In this document: positions 18,501 through 26,123 of the stretch, piece by piece
Numbering within the stretch: position 1 is the first letter of the stretch
Layout: the number at the start of each line of letters is the position of its first letter
NCBI GenBank assembly: GCA_905480605.1
Contig: CAJQRD010000015.1
Location: 1 to 34,719, forward strand
Source of the DNA: an uncultured Saprospiraceae bacterium
GTDB lineage: Bacteria > Bacteroidota > Bacteroidia > Chitinophagales > Saprospiraceae
Direction of reading: 5' to 3'
DNA length: 34,719 nt
The notes under the pieces: model-generated
What the model was told of the DNA's origin: nothing
Seen by the model: only the letters and a program-made list of their open reading frames with translations
The model's database searches: none
Made by a program: the position numbers and the translations under genes

Positions 18501-19327
18501 TCACTTAAGCTTGTTATCGCTTGATGAATATCTCCAGAATTACATCCCATGGATAATATTATAGGCAAACGTCCCGTATTACTATATTTTGAAGGATCTT
18601 CAACACTAAAGTCAAACGTCCCTGCAGAAGAGTGTCCAAAGAATGTTAAAAGAGCCAAACCATTATCTATATCTTTTAAAATGTCTTGAGAAACTTCTGT
18701 TTGTACCGGGTCTGATGATGTCTTTCTATATGTTTTAATTTTGCCGCCAAAATCTCCGTTTTCAATAACATTTCTCATCTCCTCAAGGTGACCAAATAGT
18801 GCATCAGCCAGTCCTTCGTCAGCTCCTGACAAATGAATTATATTCTTTAACCACAGTCTTTCTTCAATAGTCTTTCCACTAACTTCTGATAAAGCGGCAT
18901 GCCTCGTGACCTTTCTCAAGTAGTTTCTAACGTCTTGTTTGTTTCTAGCAGCCAACCTTCCTGTTCCAACAAATGGATATGTAAACCTATCTTCTGCAAA
19001 CATCAGGTTGTCTGATCCTGGGTTACCATATGTTGGCACCAATGACTCAATTTCAGTATCTTTATAGCGCAATGAATAGTCTAATGCCTTTCCAATAATA
19101 AATACCATTTTAAATTCCGGCCAACGAACCCTCATGTAGTTTGAGAAGTTTCTAACGCAATATGAATATCCGTTAACACCATATCCAAATTGATCGTAAA
19201 TGTCTTCTATATTTACCGTTCCAACTTTATACCCTCCACCGATTTCTGTCGCTCTAAAATCTGCATATTGTTGAATTGGGTTATCCCCATTCTCTGAATT
19301 GTTTAAAACTTCAGTTGTTAATATCAA
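15509..19327 (-). CDS. Type IX sortase PorU2-like, C-terminal part (C25 peptidase domain), frameshifted
   Basis: This 1272-aa ORF carries the gingipain-type C25 cysteine peptidase domain at about residues 1-370. The likely catalytic dyad is H232 (FFGHSSAG) and C262 (LSMGCNSG), with YADFR near the start and VRNFSNYM and PTYGNPGSDNLMF following. Ig-like and beta-rich segments come next, then a C-terminal FlgD-like domain (NNPNPF, YKWNGTDEYG, LANGVYLYRV) ending FFKKGFGKLVIMR, as in PorU2-like proteins. PorU-type sortases cleave the CTD signal of type IX cargo at the cell surface and attach it. The ORF has no signal peptide and begins at a TTG overlapping the stop of the upstream fragment. Restoring one T gives a single 1664-aa protein. 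Whether the break is real or a sequence error is not decided here. Confidence 0.8.
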   Translation of the reverse strand: MILTTEVLNNSENGDNPIQQYADFRATEIGGGYKVGTVNIEDIYDQFGYGVNGYSYCVRNFSNYMRVRWPEFKMVFIIGKALDYSLRYKDTEIESLVPTYGNPGSDNLMFAEDRFTYPFVGTGRLAARNKQDVRNYLRKVTRHAALSEVSGKTIEERLWLKNIIHLSGADEGLADALFGHLEEMRNVIENGDFGGKIKTYRKTSSDPVQTEVSQDILKDIDNGLALLTFFGHSSAGTFDFSVEDPSKYSNTGRLPIILSMGCNSGDIHQAITSLSENMVMTEDVGALAFIASSGSAFPSPLARLGKDLYFKWSNSFYGQPIGLVNQKMAQDLYSESVVNIRTLQEQNTVHGDPAIQLYSAEGPDYVVDFSTVNTNGQVKALDEKIELTFDIVNLGKGHVDSIRNLIIHDYNGNRDSLYFKHLAPANRTTITVELQNPGFSAIGKNLINIILDVDNSVEELPDPMAEENNDLTKAYSNDGFCFFVFDNSAFPVYPKEFAIVNKADISLKASGTNAFAEAEYYLFEIDTTENFDSPLLERGEVLSSPGLIEWDPALQFENEVVYYWRISPKVMENTVWNTSSFVYLENSSEGWNQSHVYQWLKDDYTTINYEEAERQFSFFTNINEVKISNGTYPDQTISATIDNTPYSYSDLASEVSAGIYISVFDGDTGEAWRNQPTGGGLYESVINTSWAQNWGVFPYPTYNLTNRYSAIKFLDDIVPDGSYVIMMTLHTSGLNNPRNGTPQIDEWTSDANVNPDGRDLMTLFEAQGAARLRELEVESKPYILAYKKNDPSFTPIEVVADKFIPDEEIKLDLSIVGRWFEGDINSTVIGPAQEWNRLQWSLDEVNLEEDEYQLDLIGIRTNGEEEVVFPNVDNFDFDLSFINSNVYFHLKLHLYQKDDASRTPVQIGYWRVLYQEKPEAVLNVNRKFTFESDTLFLGEKLKLATVATNITNTDMDSLLVKYTIVDNTNNEINIFESLPPLKAQETADIDFEFIADKLLGLHQFRVEINPEMAQPEQYQFNNFGIRDFVVQGDRINPILDVTFDGLHILDGDIVSPKPHIKIDLKDESDFLFIKDISSFDLALRKLPDPQSFPIDLNSTDITFTPADSLTENKATIDYYPELESGEYILYVQAEDVSGNLSGDQDVEVRFNVIEESQVSNVLNNPNPFSTSTQFVFTLTGLDVPEVFTIRIMTVTGKVVREITKEELGNLRIGLNRTEYKWNGTDEYGSKLANGVYLYRVMASTNSESFNHFGNNGIDGFFKKGFGKLVIMR

Positions 19328-20502
19328 GGATTCAGATCATCCACTGAAGTAAAGCTCTTAAGCTGCATACTTAATGGTTGTCTCAGTTTTCTTTGCGCGA
19401 TTATAAATAAATCAGACCTATTGGCTCCTCCTAGGGGAATATGAATTCTTAATTTATTACCTTGAACTTGAGGCTTTAAAAATGTATTATTCTCAACGTC
19501 AAAAGCATAATTTACTGTACCAGCTTTAAAGTCTTCAATTTCATAATAATCATTTACACTGTTGCCTTCTCTTTGAAAAACAAATTCATCACTATTGTTT
19601 GCCTTAAATGCTCTTGGGTAAAAGAGTGCCGTATATGAAACTGTAAAAAAATCAGACGCTCCTTTACCTGTAAGTTTTAACCTGGTTGTACCTTTTAAAT
19701 CACTGTTGTCAAAAGAGTATGAATAGTCTTCTACTTTTAAAGAATTAAACACGTCTGTGTCTAAAATCTTTCCATTCACGTCAAACTCAATAATGTGTTC
19801 GGCAATATTACTTCCCAGTCGAATATCAACTCGAGGCTTTACAGCAGTATCATAAATATCTGTTACATCAAATTCAAAAGTGTGAATTGGTTTTAAACCA
19901 GAACCAAAGCCTTCTGTTCTAACGAAGCTGGAATATTCAATATCTGCTACACTTGCTTTTGGTCCCCAATGTTCATTGTTATGAATTTGTTCCTCCTTAT
20001 GAAGGTAAAAGTTTTGTTTCTGTGGTAACGAACCAGATAAGTCATTCTCTATTTCAACAATTCTTGCATTGTTTTGTGAAGCCTCATCCCAAGTCAAATA
20101 ATATGTTCTGACATCCGTGTACATATTAGCATATGGGTTTAACTGATCTCTTTCCCAGGTTCTGAAGTGGAATTTATCAAGTTCGCCATCATTTTTCTTT
20201 CCATAAAACAATATGAAATCATCTGGAGTTAAAATGCCTTCGTTAGAAGTATAAATAGCTACTTGCGACCCATTGTTAAAAAGTTGAAGCGAAGAGCCTG
20301 TGGTTTGTGCAGGAAAGCCATTGTTCTGCAAATCATCATACGTTAATTTATAAATTGCCGTCTCATCCAATGCAATTTTTAAATATTGCTTGTCATAATC
20401 AATCCACTCATTACCATAAAGGGTTTCACCGTTAATCAACATTTGACCATTTGAAGCAACAGTGGCACACATTACAATAATAAACAATATGAATTTTCTC
20501 AT
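19324..20502 (-). CDS. Type IX sortase PorU2-like, N-terminal part with signal peptide, frameshifted
   Basis: The 392-aa ORF opens with a clear signal peptide (MRKFILFIIVMCATVASNG) and continues as the beta-rich N-terminal domain that precedes the C25 domain in PorU-like sortases. LKIALDETAIYKLTYDDLQ (residues 46-64) and FILFYGKKNDGELDKFHF are typical of that region. It ends in VDDLNP followed by TGA. The next residues expected, LILTTEVL and so on, continue at once in the neighbouring frame. The two ORFs overlap by 4 nt (TTGA). Alone, this half would be exported without a peptidase domain. If both halves are made by coupled re-initiation at TTG, the second half would lack an export signal, so function most likely needs the joined form. 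Confidence 0.8.
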   Translation of the reverse strand: MRKFILFIIVMCATVASNGQMLINGETLYGNEWIDYDKQYLKIALDETAIYKLTYDDLQNNGFPAQTTGSSLQLFNNGSQVAIYTSNEGILTPDDFILFYGKKNDGELDKFHFRTWERDQLNPYANMYTDVRTYYLTWDEASQNNARIVEIENDLSGSLPQKQNFYLHKEEQIHNNEHWGPKASVADIEYSSFVRTEGFGSGLKPIHTFEFDVTDIYDTAVKPRVDIRLGSNIAEHIIEFDVNGKILDTDVFNSLKVEDYSYSFDNSDLKGTTRLKLTGKGASDFFTVSYTALFYPRAFKANNSDEFVFQREGNSVNDYYEIEDFKAGTVNYAFDVENNTFLKPQVQGNKLRIHIPLGGANRSDLFIIAQRKLRQPLSMQLKSFTSVDDLNP

Positions 20503-20525
20503 TTTATAAAATGTTTAAACAAAAC

Positions 20526-20571
20526 ACACATTAAGTAATTTTTTAATGTGTATTTCTTTTACATTAAGTAA
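20526..20571. repeat. Operator-like repeats between porU2-like and GT2 genes
   Basis: In the 173-bp divergent intergenic region, ACACATTAA (20526-20534) and TTAATGTGT (20543-20551) form a perfect 9-bp inverted repeat with an 8-base spacer. An 11-base direct repeat ACATTAAGTAA occurs at 20528-20538 and 20561-20571, 33 bases apart, or about three helical turns. This spacing and symmetry would suit a dimeric regulator, though chance is possible in DNA this AT-rich. Confidence 0.4.
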
Positions 20572-20675
20572 AGTATGGGTGTTAAGAGGTTCAGTAAATA
20601 AAAATACTAAGTCTTACCTTATTATAAAGAAGAAATAATTTAATTAGTTTTACTCCTTTACTAAATTTAACGTCA

Positions 20676-21773
20676 TTGGTCACTAGTTTTACAGAAATTT
20701 TGACAATTACGACCTTAATCCAATTGTTTTATTGGATATACTTCTTTCGACAAGTAGCAAATTACAGTCCAAATAACTCTTCCGGGCAAAACATTACACC
20801 TTTTTCTATTCTTATTTGCGTCAAAAACGACCTGTCAAGTGTTATAGAAAACATAGATTCGTGGGTATCACAAAACTCAAATCAAAAGGAAATATTGATA
20901 ATTGACGACTTTTCATGTATAGAATTTAAGCATTTCATTGAAAAGGAAATGCTTAAAAAGCAAAATTTATCTTACTATAAAGTTAAAACAAATTTACCTG
21001 GAAAGAAACAAGCAATCAAAGAAGGATTGTCTCTCAGTAGATATAACTGGACTTTACTAACAGATGCTGATTGCCAACCCAATAGTAATAACTGGGCACA
21101 ACTTATGTTGTCAACTGCACTTGAAAATAACAAGTCAATCGTTTTAGGTTATAGCCCATACAGGGTAACTTCAAAATCTCTCTTGTTTTTATGGATTCAT
21201 TTTGAGGCTTGGTTAACTGGTCTTTTATACCTTTCCTTTTCACTAAAGGGGTTGCCATATATGGGTGTTGGCAGAAACCTTTTATACAACAAGGCAATTG
21301 TTTCAGATGAAGCATTAATAAAAAATACAGATATTATATCCGGTGATGATGATTTACTTATTTCGCAAATTAGTAATGCCACAAACACTACAATTTGTAT
21401 CGAGCCTGAAAGTTTTTGTTATACTTCACCAAAAACATCCTGGTCTACCTATTTTAGTCAAAAACTAAGACACTTTTCAACAGCATCAAGATATAAGTTC
21501 AAACATCAAGTATTGTTAAGTACCTTTTCTATATCACAATTCATTTTCTATTTATTTTTGATTCTGTGTGTTTTTAATGATGCGTGGGAAGTGAGTTTAA
21601 TCTGTTACTCGGTTCGTTTATTTATTATAATGCCAATTGTTTTGAAGAATATTAAAAAACTAAAAGCGGAATTCTCTATTTTTCAGTTTCTTGTTCTTGA
21701 TTTTTTGCTTTCATTATACTATCTATTTTTCAGTTTCTCCTTTCTGTGGCCTAAGTCGAAAAAGTGGTATTAG
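20676..21773 (+). CDS. Glycosyltransferase family 2, membrane-anchored
   Basis: A 365-aa GT-A fold glycosyltransferase with one N-terminal membrane helix (about 8-25) and two or three C-terminal helices (about 280-357). Family motifs are visible: ILIIDDFS at 73-80, the metal-binding DAD at 130-132, GDDD at 223-226 and QKLRH at 262-266, which stands where processive enzymes have QxxRW. The active site faces the cytoplasm, and the acceptor is probably a lipid or growing glycan. There is no ATG at the 5' end. The start is TTG at 20676, about 7 bases after a -7-like TAAATTTA (20662-20669), so the leader would be minimal. It is divergent from the porU2-like gene and does not look coupled to rsmG, which has its own -7 box. 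Confidence 0.85.
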   Translation: MVTSFTEILTITTLIQLFYWIYFFRQVANYSPNNSSGQNITPFSILICVKNDLSSVIENIDSWVSQNSNQKEILIIDDFSCIEFKHFIEKEMLKKQNLSYYKVKTNLPGKKQAIKEGLSLSRYNWTLLTDADCQPNSNNWAQLMLSTALENNKSIVLGYSPYRVTSKSLLFLWIHFEAWLTGLLYLSFSLKGLPYMGVGRNLLYNKAIVSDEALIKNTDIISGDDDLLISQISNATNTTICIEPESFCYTSPKTSWSTYFSQKLRHFSTASRYKFKHQVLLSTFSISQFIFYLFLILCVFNDAWEVSLICYSVRLFIIMPIVLKNIKKLKAEFSIFQFLVLDFLLSLYYLFFSFSFLWPKSKKWY

Positions 21774-21859
21774 ATAATAAATAAGGTCTGTGAGTACAGG
21801 AAACATTATAGTTTTAAATTCCAAAAGAACTTAATGTAGGTGTATAAGTGTTTTTAAAG

Positions 21860-21867
21860 TATTTTTG
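21860..21867 (+). promoter_or_regulatory. -7 box for rsmG-mscS
   Basis: The bases read TATTTTTG, matching TAnnTTTG. The rsmG ATG is at 21884, 16 bases downstream. The box lies inside an upstream extension of the reading frame that begins with GTG at 21848, which supports the internal ATG as the true start. No strong -33 TTG is visible. Confidence 0.4.
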
Positions 21868-21883
21868 CAACACAATACAGACT

Positions 21884-22522
21884 ATGTCAACAGATATCAA
21901 CAACATCACTAAATATTTTCCTGACTTAACTCCAACACAAATTGAGCAGTTTGAAAAGCTTGGTCCATTTTACAAAGAAAAAAACCAACTTGTTAATGTG
22001 ATCTCAAGAAAGGATATCGATGCTTTGTATGTTCATCACGTTTTGCATAGTTTAAGTATTTTTAAGTTCATGCCCTTTACTCCTGGGACATTTGTTCTAG
22101 ATGTTGGAACTGGTGGTGGGTTTCCTGGCATTCCATTGGCTATAATGTGTCCTGATGTAAACTTTCTTCTTGTAGATGGAAAAAATAAAAAAATATCGGT
22201 TGTCAATGAGGCAATTGAACACTTAGGTTTGGATAACGTAAAAGCCATGCATAAAAGAGCCGAAGAATTAAAGTATCACTTCGATTTTGTTTTAGCACGA
22301 GCTGTAACAAGATTAGAAAAGCTTTTGCCTTATTGCTTGCATTTGGTTTCAGACCAACATTCTAACATCTTACCAAACGGAATTATCGGATTAAAGGGAG
22401 GTGATTTAACAGAAGAAATTGCAGAAGTCAGCCAATGGCATGAGGTTGAAACCGTGCCAGTAAATAATTTTTTTGAAGAGGACTACTTTAAAGAGAAATA
22501 TGTGTTTTATATTCAAGCATAG
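21884..22522 (+). CDS. rsmG: 16S rRNA (guanine527-N7)-methyltransferase
   Basis: RsmG (GidB) uses SAM to methylate the N7 of G527 in 16S rRNA. The SAM-binding motif VLDVGTGGGFPGIP lies at about residues 72-85 and is the clearest mark of the family. RKDIDALYVHHVLHSL before it and LARAVTRLEKLLPY after it are also conserved. At 212 aa from this ATG the length is normal. A GTG at 21848 would add 12 residues (MFLKYFCNTIQT) across the -7 box and is less likely. The mscS-family gene starts 2 nt after the stop, so the two are probably coupled. Confidence 0.93.
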   Translation: MSTDINNITKYFPDLTPTQIEQFEKLGPFYKEKNQLVNVISRKDIDALYVHHVLHSLSIFKFMPFTPGTFVLDVGTGGGFPGIPLAIMCPDVNFLLVDGKNKKISVVNEAIEHLGLDNVKAMHKRAEELKYHFDFVLARAVTRLEKLLPYCLHLVSDQHSNILPNGIIGLKGGDLTEEIAEVSQWHEVETVPVNNFFEEDYFKEKYVFYIQA

Positions 22523-22524
22523 AT

Positions 22525-23838
22525 ATGAATAAACTTTTAGAAAAAACATTATTTAGTATTTGGTCAAAGGACTTTACCTTAGCTCAAATTATTGTTTTTA
22601 TTGCCCTAAGTGTTATTTTTTTTCTCACGTATCAAGTTATAACTAAGTATCTTTTCCCCACCCTAGATAAAAACAATAAAAGCCAAATAGATAAGAGAAG
22701 AAGTTTAGGTAAACTGTTGATACCGCTCCTAGTAATCGGCTTTGTCCTATTGGTCGTTTACGACTTAAAACTAGATTACACTTTTGAAATAACTCAGCGA
22801 ATAACGCCTGCGTTTTCTTTAATATTAAAGGCTCTTTTCTTTTTGCAGTTTATGCGCTTACTTGACTGGGTTATCAACAACCTCGTTATCGAACGATATT
22901 TTGGCACCGCAGATAATCAAATCAATATTAAAAAACTAAGCCATGCACGAAGGTTGGTTCACTATACTTTCTATGCTCTTGTTGTCATTTACTTTTTAAG
23001 TAACTACGGGCTGGACTTTCAAATACACAAGTTTAAGTTAGAAGGCGGCGGTGGAAAGCAGCTAATGCTTTCAAATGTTTTCATGGCCATGCTTATATTT
23101 TTCATTGCGCGGCTGCTCATCTGGATCTTCATAGAAATTGTTCTAAGAAATATTTATATAAATAAAAAAATTGAACTTGGATCCCAGTATGCAATCAATC
23201 AACTTGTCAAATATGTCATTTATATTTTTGCATTTGCTGGGTCTCTTGATGCTTTGGGCTTAAACATGACCCTTTTGCTTGGTGGTGCTGCCGCATTACT
23301 TGTTGGTGTTGGTCTTGGTCTTCAATCTACCTTTAATGACTTTATTTCTGGTATTGTTTTATTGTTTGAAAGGTCGGTTTCCGTTGGAGATGTTTTAGAG
23401 TTTGATAATACTGTTGGAACCGTAAAAAAAATAGGTCTCCGTTCTTCGATTGTTGAGACAAGGGGAAACATAAGTATAGTAGTGCCAAATCATTTATTGG
23501 TAAATGAAAAAGTACAAAACTGGACGCATTTCTCCGACAAGGTTCGCTTTACCGTAGATGTTGGCGTAGCATATGGATCTGACACAACTTTGGTGAAAAA
23601 ATTACTAACCCTTGCTGTAGACAGAAACCCTTATGTATTAGACTACCCCGCTCCTAGTGTTCGCTTTGAAAGCTTTGGTGAATCGTCACTAGACTTTCGG
23701 TTGTATTTCTTTTCTAGAAACTATATGGTCATTGAGGATATTAAAAGTGACATACGATTAGAGATTGATCGTTTGTTTAGAAAAAACAAAGTCAATATTC
23801 CTTTTCCTCAAAGAGATGTTAACCTTTATAAGAAGTAA
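22525..23838 (+). CDS. MscS-family mechanosensitive ion channel
   Basis: A 437-aa inner-membrane channel that would open under membrane tension to release solutes during osmotic downshock. There are about five hydrophobic helices. The last is the glycine- and alanine-rich pore helix (LLLGGAAALLVGVGLGLQST, about residues 250-269), which leads into the conserved NDFISGIVLLFERSVSVGD beta domain. PNHLLVNEKVQNWT follows, and a C-terminal alpha/beta domain ends IPFPQRDV. It has more N-terminal helices than E. coli MscS (three), as in many medium-sized paralogues. It is 2 nt downstream of rsmG. Its 3' end converges on a stretch with only decayed sequence. Confidence 0.9.
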   Translation: MNKLLEKTLFSIWSKDFTLAQIIVFIALSVIFFLTYQVITKYLFPTLDKNNKSQIDKRRSLGKLLIPLLVIGFVLLVVYDLKLDYTFEITQRITPAFSLILKALFFLQFMRLLDWVINNLVIERYFGTADNQINIKKLSHARRLVHYTFYALVVIYFLSNYGLDFQIHKFKLEGGGGKQLMLSNVFMAMLIFFIARLLIWIFIEIVLRNIYINKKIELGSQYAINQLVKYVIYIFAFAGSLDALGLNMTLLLGGAAALLVGVGLGLQSTFNDFISGIVLLFERSVSVGDVLEFDNTVGTVKKIGLRSSIVETRGNISIVVPNHLLVNEKVQNWTHFSDKVRFTVDVGVAYGSDTTLVKKLLTLAVDRNPYVLDYPAPSVRFESFGESSLDFRLYFFSRNYMVIEDIKSDIRLEIDRLFRKNKVNIPFPQRDVNLYKK

Positions 23839-23902
23839 ATCGTTTTATATCTGGATTCCAGTACCATAAACTATTCGTGCCACGCCAACCATCAACTTTC
23901 AT
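23819..23902 (-). other. Tiny protein-like ORF, possibly a gene remnant
   Basis: A 27-codon leftward frame from ATG at 23902 has a composition that looks like folded protein (VDGWRGTNSLWYWNPDIKRF). It overlaps the last 20 bases of the mscS-family gene on the other strand. The frame is closed by a stop nine codons upstream of the ATG. It may be the tail of a decayed gene in the same degraded stretch as the GlcG/HbpS pseudogene, or chance. Confidence 0.2.
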
Positions 23903-24101
23903 GAAGGAATCTAGTAAAAAAACTAGTCACTTACATTAAGTCCCTTTTTAAACACCTTAAGAATGAGATAAGTAAAACATAGATAGTAATAGTTCTACAC
24001 TTCTCTCATCATTGTTCTTAATAGTCTATTAGAGTGTAGCCATTTAACTTCCCACTAATATTATTTATAACAAATGATACTTAAATTTAAGTCCGCATTA
24101 A

Positions 24102-24495
24102 TTAAGAAGCAGCAACAACAGCTTCTGCAACGGAATGGTTGTTTTCTTCTGAACAACCTACCAATTGCTCCAATTGTTTCTTCATTAGTATTTCTAATAG
24201 GTACTCCACCAGGAAAGATAATTAATCCACTATTTGAATGCTCAATGTTATAGAGTAGCCCTCCTGGTTGTGATAGGTCGCCAATTGCTCATGTGTTCAT
24301 ATCGAAAAAACTGCAAGAATTTGCTTTTTTAATGGATATACCCAATGAACCTATCCGTGCTCCATCCTTTCAAGCAAAAGCTGCCAATTTTGCACGTGCA
24401 TCAACAATTGCGACTTCCGCTTTAGTATTAATTTATACAGATTTTTGCTATGCAGCATTAATCCCTTCTTTAGCTTGATCTAAAGTAATATTCAT
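24102..24495 (-). pseudogene. Decayed GlcG/HbpS-family (DUF336) gene
   Basis: Read leftward from ATG at 24495, the frame gives MNITLDQAKEGINAA, then [44 protein letters not shown] and [13 protein letters not shown]. These track the GlcG/HbpS heme-binding family closely. The frame is broken by four stops at codons 16, 21, 42 and 69 (24448-24450, 24433-24435, 24370-24372, 24289-24291). After GAIG the match jumps to another frame, [18 protein letters not shown], ending TAA at 24102-24104, so there is also a small indel. Intact members of about 130-145 aa bind heme or small metabolites. This copy cannot make a product. Flanking bases 23903-24101 show no other gene that I can support. Confidence 0.8.
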
Positions 24496-24538
24496 GAATT
24501 AAATCTTTTAGTGATCAATTACCCTAATAGAATGCTAT

Positions 24539-26029
24539 CTAAACATCTACCCTTTCAATAAATGCTCTTGTTGCATTTATATCTGGTGCCAATACACGAT
24601 CCTCTTCCAACTTAGGAACAACTTCTCTGTATGCTTTGATTACCTTTTCTATTGTTGGACTGCTTTTTTGTGGTTTTCTAAATTCTAATGCTTGAGCGGC
24701 TGTCATTAATTCAATTGCCAGTAGCTTGTAAATGTTTTCTACAATTCTAAATGTTTTTGTAGCACCATTTGCCGCCATACTTACATGGTCCTCCTGACCT
24801 TTACTAGATACTATTGAATCAACAGAAGCAGGAGAGCACAATTGCTTGTTTTGACTTACTATCGATGCTGCAGTATACTGTGGAATCATAAAGCCAGAAT
24901 GTAACCCGGGATGGGCCGTAAGATAATCTGGTAAACCTCTATCGCCATTAACAAGCTTATATGTTCTCCTTTCAGAAATACTTCCCAGCTCTGCCAATGC
25001 TATACCTAAAAAGTCAAACGTTAATGCTAGAGGCTGAGCGTGGAAGTTTCCACCAGACAATATTTTATCACCCTCTGCGAATACGTTAGGGTTGTCTGTA
25101 ACTGCGTTTAGTTCTCTTTCAAATATTTGACTTACATAATCTATACTGTCAGAACTTGCTCCATGAACTTGTGGTACACACCTAAATGAATATGGATCTT
25201 GAACACTGTGCAAGTGCTGATTGGTTACCTGACTGCCTTCAAGAATATCTAAAATTTCCTTCGCAACGTTTTGTTGACCTAACTGTCTGCGTATTCTGTG
25301 TAAGTCACTGTCAAAGGGATCCAAACAACACACATAAGCTTCCATTGAAATCGCAGAAATAAAATTAGCCCACCGCATTAATCTTTTAGCATGATAGATG
25401 GACCAAATTCCATATGCCAATGAAAACTGAGTTCCATTTATAAGTGCTAGGCCTTCCTTTGCAGACAAACTCAAAGGCTCTATTCCCAGTTTATTGAAAA
25501 TAACGCTAGTCTCAACCCTTTCTTCCTTATACCACACCTCTCCTAAGCCAAGCAACGGTAAGCTCATGTGAGCAAGGGGTGCCAAGTCACCAGAGGCCCC
25601 TAACGAACCTTGTTGAAAAATAACAGGTGTGATATTGTGATTGTAAAATGACGTTAATTTTTGGAGCAATGACAAAGTAACTCCGCTATATCCAAATGAC
25701 ATGTTTTTAATCTTAAGAAGTAAGATCAATCTCGCTATCTGTTGCGGTACCAGCTCCCCTTGACCACAGGCATGAGAAACAATCAGGTTATACTGAAGTT
25801 TTTCTATCTGATCCTTAGTTATCTCCACATCACACAAAGAACCAAAACCGGTATTAATACCATAAACCAACTTTGCACTGTTACCAATCCGGCCATCTAA
25901 ATATGCTCTGTTTTTAACTACAGCAGATTCGCTTTCTTCCGATATTTCAATATCAAACTCCTTTTTGAAGTAAATAAAGATATCGTCTAGCGTGATTAAT
26001 TTCGGAGATATATTTAGCGTTTGGGCCAT
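24539..26029 (-). CDS. hutH: Histidine ammonia-lyase (aromatic amino acid lyase family)
   Basis: This 496-aa lyase would deaminate histidine to urocanate. The MIO cofactor triad A145-S146-G147 is present in GSLGASGDLAPLAHM, with the catalytic Y56 in VYGINTGFGS. At the substrate-selecting pair it has S85-H86 (IVSHACG), the pattern usual for histidine rather than phenylalanine lyases. The C-terminal QEDHVSMAANGATK is typical too. Some Bacteroidota relatives with similar motifs act on tyrosine, so the specificity is not certain. No other hut genes (hutU, hutI, hutG) are in the window. A weak -7-like TATTTTAG lies at 26049-26056. The clpB terminator separates it from the upstream gene, so it is probably transcribed alone. 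Confidence 0.85.
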   Translation of the reverse strand: MAQTLNISPKLITLDDIFIYFKKEFDIEISEESESAVVKNRAYLDGRIGNSAKLVYGINTGFGSLCDVEITKDQIEKLQYNLIVSHACGQGELVPQQIARLILLLKIKNMSFGYSGVTLSLLQKLTSFYNHNITPVIFQQGSLGASGDLAPLAHMSLPLLGLGEVWYKEERVETSVIFNKLGIEPLSLSAKEGLALINGTQFSLAYGIWSIYHAKRLMRWANFISAISMEAYVCCLDPFDSDLHRIRRQLGQQNVAKEILDILEGSQVTNQHLHSVQDPYSFRCVPQVHGASSDSIDYVSQIFERELNAVTDNPNVFAEGDKILSGGNFHAQPLALTFDFLGIALAELGSISERRTYKLVNGDRGLPDYLTAHPGLHSGFMIPQYTAASIVSQNKQLCSPASVDSIVSSKGQEDHVSMAANGATKTFRIVENIYKLLAIELMTAAQALEFRKPQKSSPTIEKVIKAYREVVPKLEEDRVLAPDINATRAFIERVDV

Positions 26030-26066
26030 TAGTTTCAGTTTTGAGTCGCTAAAATACGTAATTAAA

Positions 26067-26098
26067 AAAGACGATTAACCAATTGGTTAATCGTCTTT
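26067..26098 (-). terminator. Rho-independent terminator of clpB
   Basis: The 32 bases form a perfect palindrome (16 + 16, core GACGATTAACC), which as RNA would be a 14-bp stem with an AATT loop. Leftward transcription from clpB meets it 25 bases after the stop and then runs into a T tract (rc of 26062-26066). It isolates clpB from hutH. Confidence 0.9.
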
Positions 26099-26123
26099 AT
26101 AATTTAATTCTTAAAAAGCGTTA

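Noticed and set aside
19318-19335. Programmed -1 frameshift in the porU2-like gene
   Set aside because: A -1 slip would join the frames, but the junction has no canonical X-XXY-YYZ heptamer and I see no clear downstream stem, so a one-base deletion or sequence error is the simpler reading.
24293-24478. 61-codon rightward frame
   Set aside because: It is the antisense of the decayed GlcG/HbpS gene, which explains the sequence far better.
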